A DNA stretch of 9,188 nt from a bacterium HR41 (GTDB taxonomy: Bacteria; Actinomycetota; Thermoleophilia; Solirubrobacterales; Thermoleophilaceae), in assembly GCA_002898855.1 (NCBI GenBank), contig BEIR01000030.1, positions 1 through 9,188 of the forward strand. Direction: 5' to 3'. The notes beneath the pieces were generated by a model that searched no databases, was not told where the DNA came from, and saw only the letters and a list, made by a program, of their open reading frames with translations. Both the position numbers and the translations under genes were made by a program. Shown here one piece after another: positions 7,347-9,188 of this stretch. Each line of letters opens with the position of its first letter. Within the stretch, counting starts at the first letter, position 1.

Positions 7347-9050
7347 TCACCGCAGCGCGCGGCCGGGATGCGCTCGCGCCTCCGCGCGCCGCGCTTCCGC
7401 GCGCTCGACGTTCGCGCGCAGATGCTGGGCGAGCGCGATGCCAGCCGCCAAAAAGAGCGCCGACGTCGCTACGACCACCTCGTCGGCGGCACCCTGGGCG
7501 ACCGCGATCAGCGCGTGCCATGCCCCTTCGACCGGGCTCGTGCCCGTGCGCAACAGCAGATGGACGCAGACGGCAGCGGGCAGCGCGAGCCCGACAGCGA
7601 GCGTGCCGGCACCGCGGCCACCGCCGGTAGCCGGCACAAGGAGCGCCCTCAGCGCCCAGACGTGGAGCGCCGGCAGCCATACGACGAGGGCGTAGGGATT
7701 GGCGAGCCACAGCACCGCGCCCGCGACCGCGAGCACGATCGCGATTCCCGCACCGGCGGCGGGACTGCGGGCGGCGCGACCGAGGGCTCGAACCGCGAAC
7801 CAACAACCCAGCGCCAGCACCGCGATCGCCGCCAGCAGCGCCACGCGTCCGCCGTTCGGCCCGACGGCGAACGGATCGCTCACCCCGAGACCGGACGGGC
7901 CGAACCAGCCCGCCATTCCGGCGACGCGCACACCGCCCACGAGCACTAACAGCGGCAACGCGAAGCTCGTCACGAGCGCGACACCGACACGTAGCCGCCG
8001 CCCCTGGCGGCGCGCACGGGCCGCGGCGTCGGCGGTCGCGAAGGCGACGGGCAAGAGCAGCGTCGCGGCGCACAGCGACACGACCCACCCGGGCAGAACG
8101 AGTCCGAGCACCGTGACGTAACGACCCGGCGCGACCGCCAACCGACCGCCCTGGTCGAGAGCGGTAAGCGTCCGCAGCGCCGTGCGCGTGAGGATCCCAA
8201 CGCTGTCGGGATCGATCCGCGCGAGCCGGTTGTGGGCAGGCGCGAGCTCCCCGGAGCCGGATATGCGCACAGCGTCGATACCGGCTTCGAGGAGTGAGGA
8301 CTGCAAGCCGACGCCGATCGGGAAGGCGAGACGCGCCACCTGACCGGCGAAGCTCGACGCTGCCGCCGGCTCGGCGGTCTCCTCGCGCAACGAGGCGCGC
8401 GCCGTGCGCTCGGTCTGGGCGCTCGTGCGGCGATCGCCCCCCGACCAGACCACGACCGGTGTCCCACCGTCCGCTCTTGACGCGACGTCGCTCAACACCA
8501 CGGCGGCAACGATCTCGCGGCCGGCGTCACGTAGGCGATCGACCGCCCGCTCGACAGCCTCGGGATGGGCCCGACCATCGACCGAGGCAAGCACGATGCT
8601 CCGTTTCGTCGGCCGGCCCGCCAACACCTGGGCGATCGCCAGCAGCGCTGCGGTGTCGGCAGCGGTGGCGCGGTCACGCGCCCGCCACGCGTCGCGCGGG
8701 ACCACCAGCATGAGTGCGGTGTCGGAGCGGCCCGGTCGCGTCGCGACGACGTTCGTGAGCTGGCGGTCGCCGCTCTCGAAGCGGTCGTGATCGACCGTGA
8801 AGCCGAGCGCGGCGAGCCGCCCGCCGACGAGGTCGGCGAGCGCGCGATCGCCAGGCGCTCCGGCGCGCCGGTCGGGGTAGCTGCGGGCGATGCGCTCGCC
8901 CTCCTGCGCGATCAACCTGCCATCGAGCAGCACGTCGGCGGCAAGCCCCTGGGGGAGCGCCGGGGGGCGGCGTTCGAGCGAAAACATCGCCACGATCGCG
9001 GCGAGCAGCGCAGGTAGGAGCGCAGCCCGGTACAGCCGTGGCTCGAGCAC
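7347..9050 (-). CDS. Membrane protein with degenerate M28-peptidase-like domain and ~7 C-terminal helices (GPAA1-like layout)
   Basis: A 567-residue protein with an N-terminal signal-anchor helix (about 7-25) and an external domain (about 40-300) that reads like an M28 aminopeptidase: RAGAPGDRALADLVGGRLAA, LTNVVATRPG, a central AADTAALLAIAQVLAG and LQSSLLEAGIDAVRISGSGE. Metal-ligand positions are incomplete by eye. The HxD motif appears as P118-R-D120. D132, D188 and H273 may be kept, but the Glu-Glu pair is replaced by VDGRAHPE. Loss of peptidase activity is therefore likely. About seven hydrophobic helices follow (about 312-335, 353-375, 390-412, 425-441, 445-465, 475-495 and 510-535), then a basic tail. 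GTG at 9050 is the chosen start: it gives the signal anchor and lies 8 nt after a -10-like element. M22 is the alternative. The gene is transcribed alone, convergent with thiL and divergent from a response regulator. The function is unknown. Confidence 0.72.
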   Translation of the reverse strand: MLEPRLYRAALLPALLAAIVAMFSLERRPPALPQGLAADVLLDGRLIAQEGERIARSYPDRRAGAPGDRALADLVGGRLAALGFTVDHDRFESGDRQLTNVVATRPGRSDTALMLVVPRDAWRARDRATAADTAALLAIAQVLAGRPTKRSIVLASVDGRAHPEAVERAVDRLRDAGREIVAAVVLSDVASRADGGTPVVVWSGGDRRTSAQTERTARASLREETAEPAAASSFAGQVARLAFPIGVGLQSSLLEAGIDAVRISGSGELAPAHNRLARIDPDSVGILTRTALRTLTALDQGGRLAVAPGRYVTVLGLVLPGWVVSLCAATLLLPVAFATADAAARARRQGRRLRVGVALVTSFALPLLVLVGGVRVAGMAGWFGPSGLGVSDPFAVGPNGGRVALLAAIAVLALGCWFAVRALGRAARSPAAGAGIAIVLAVAGAVLWLANPYALVVWLPALHVWALRALLVPATGGGRGAGTLAVGLALPAAVCVHLLLRTGTSPVEGAWHALIAVAQGAADEVVVATSALFLAAGIALAQHLRANVERAEARRAEARAHPGRALR

Positions 9051-9058
9051 TTCCCGGC

Positions 9059-9064
9059 AACCTA
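9059..9064 (-). promoter_or_regulatory. -10-like element of the M28-like gene, leaderless
   Basis: On the minus strand TAGGTT fits TANNNT and is followed by exactly 8 nt (GCCGGGAA) before the GTG at 9050. This predicts a leaderless mRNA. GGGAA lies too close to the start to act as a ribosome binding site. No good -35 box is seen. The hexamer overlaps the opposing -10 element by 2 bp. Confidence 0.5.
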
Positions 9065-9068
9065 CAAT
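9063..9068 (+). promoter_or_regulatory. -10 element of the response regulator gene, leaderless
   Basis: TACAAT matches the TATAAT consensus at five of six bases and stands out in GC-rich DNA. Exactly 8 nt (GAACCGCG) separate it from the GTG at 9077, and no Shine-Dalgarno sequence fits. The 8-bp palindrome ACCGCGGT (9071-9078) covers the expected transcript start and could be an operator half-element or chance. No strong -35 box is seen. Confidence 0.6.
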
Positions 9069-9076
9069 GAACCGCG

Positions 9077-9188
9077 GTGGGCAGCGCGACGGCCCGGATC
9101 CTTGTCGTCGACGACGAGCGCCCGCTCCAGGAGCTGCTGGCTTTCCCGCTGCGCCGCGACGGATACGAGGTCGTTTCAGCGTACGACG
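9077..9188 (+). CDS. Response regulator, N-terminal receiver domain (3' partial)
   Basis: The frame opens at GTG 9077; an in-frame TGA at 9068-9070 excludes any earlier start. The 37 visible residues begin with ARILVVDDERPLQELL, the first strand and acidic pocket (D12, D13) of a receiver domain, and continue into RRDGYEVVSAYD. This is the usual opening of a CheY-like receiver in two-component regulators, often of the OmpR/PhoB type. The phosphoacceptor Asp (expected near residue 55) and the output domain lie beyond the window, so its target and class cannot be stated. It is divergent from the M28-like membrane gene, with only 26 bp between the two start codons, so it may control both directions. 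Confidence 0.88.
   Translation, partial: MGSATARILVVDDERPLQELLAFPLRRDGYEVVSAYD

Noticed and set aside
9067..9188. ATG at 9067 as a gene start
   Set aside because: It is in a different frame from the receiver domain and gives Arg/Pro-rich shadow sequence.
1..9188. A novel defence, toxin-antitoxin, CRISPR or mobile system
   Set aside because: No repeats with spacers, transposase, integrase, nuclease, toxin pair or tRNA was seen. The CPBP protein alone does not show bacteriocin immunity, because no peptide precursor is nearby.

Overview
The window is high-GC bacterial DNA (about 70% G+C by eye). It is densely packed, with GTG used as a start as often as ATG and almost every third codon position G or C. 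Together with the gene families present this suggests an actinomycete-type organism, perhaps a deep-branching class such as Thermoleophilia. That placement is an impression from composition and protein style, since no marker gene is present. I see no mobile element, phage gene, tRNA, rRNA or CRISPR array.

Layout from left to right: (1) The 3' end of an unidentified + strand gene with an Ala/Ser/Asp-rich tail (to 203), followed by a strong intrinsic terminator (264-300). (2) A three-gene minus-strand unit read from 3338 down to 300: a PIG-V-like membrane mannosyltransferase, a HAD hydrolase joined to it by an ATGA overlap, and a CPBP-family membrane protease-like protein. (3) A plus-strand unit starting at 3337: a small MscS-type channel, a class A penicillin-binding protein, and thiL (thiamine-monophosphate kinase), ending at 7310. 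(4) A convergent minus-strand gene (9050-7347) for a 567-residue membrane protein with a degenerate M28-peptidase-like domain and about seven C-terminal membrane helices. (5) Divergent from it, the start of a response regulator that runs off the window at 9188.

Most of the genes concern the cell envelope: peptidoglycan synthesis, a lipid- or glycan-directed mannosyltransferase, an osmotic channel and two polytopic membrane proteins. thiL is a metabolic passenger. No known defence or biosynthetic system is present.

The most notable signal is regulatory. Both divergent junctions (3336-3339 and 9050-9077) are extremely compressed. At all four outward-facing genes a -10-like hexamer (TAGCCT, TATAGA, TAGGTT, TACAAT) lies exactly 8 nt before the start codon, with no Shine-Dalgarno sequence. 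The four genes inside the putative operons lack this arrangement. It is what promoters for leaderless mRNAs would look like. At one junction the two ATGs share the palindrome CATG; at the other the two -10 hexamers overlap by 2 bp. A second point of interest is the M28-like membrane protein, whose architecture resembles eukaryotic GPAA1 and whose metal-ligand set is incomplete.
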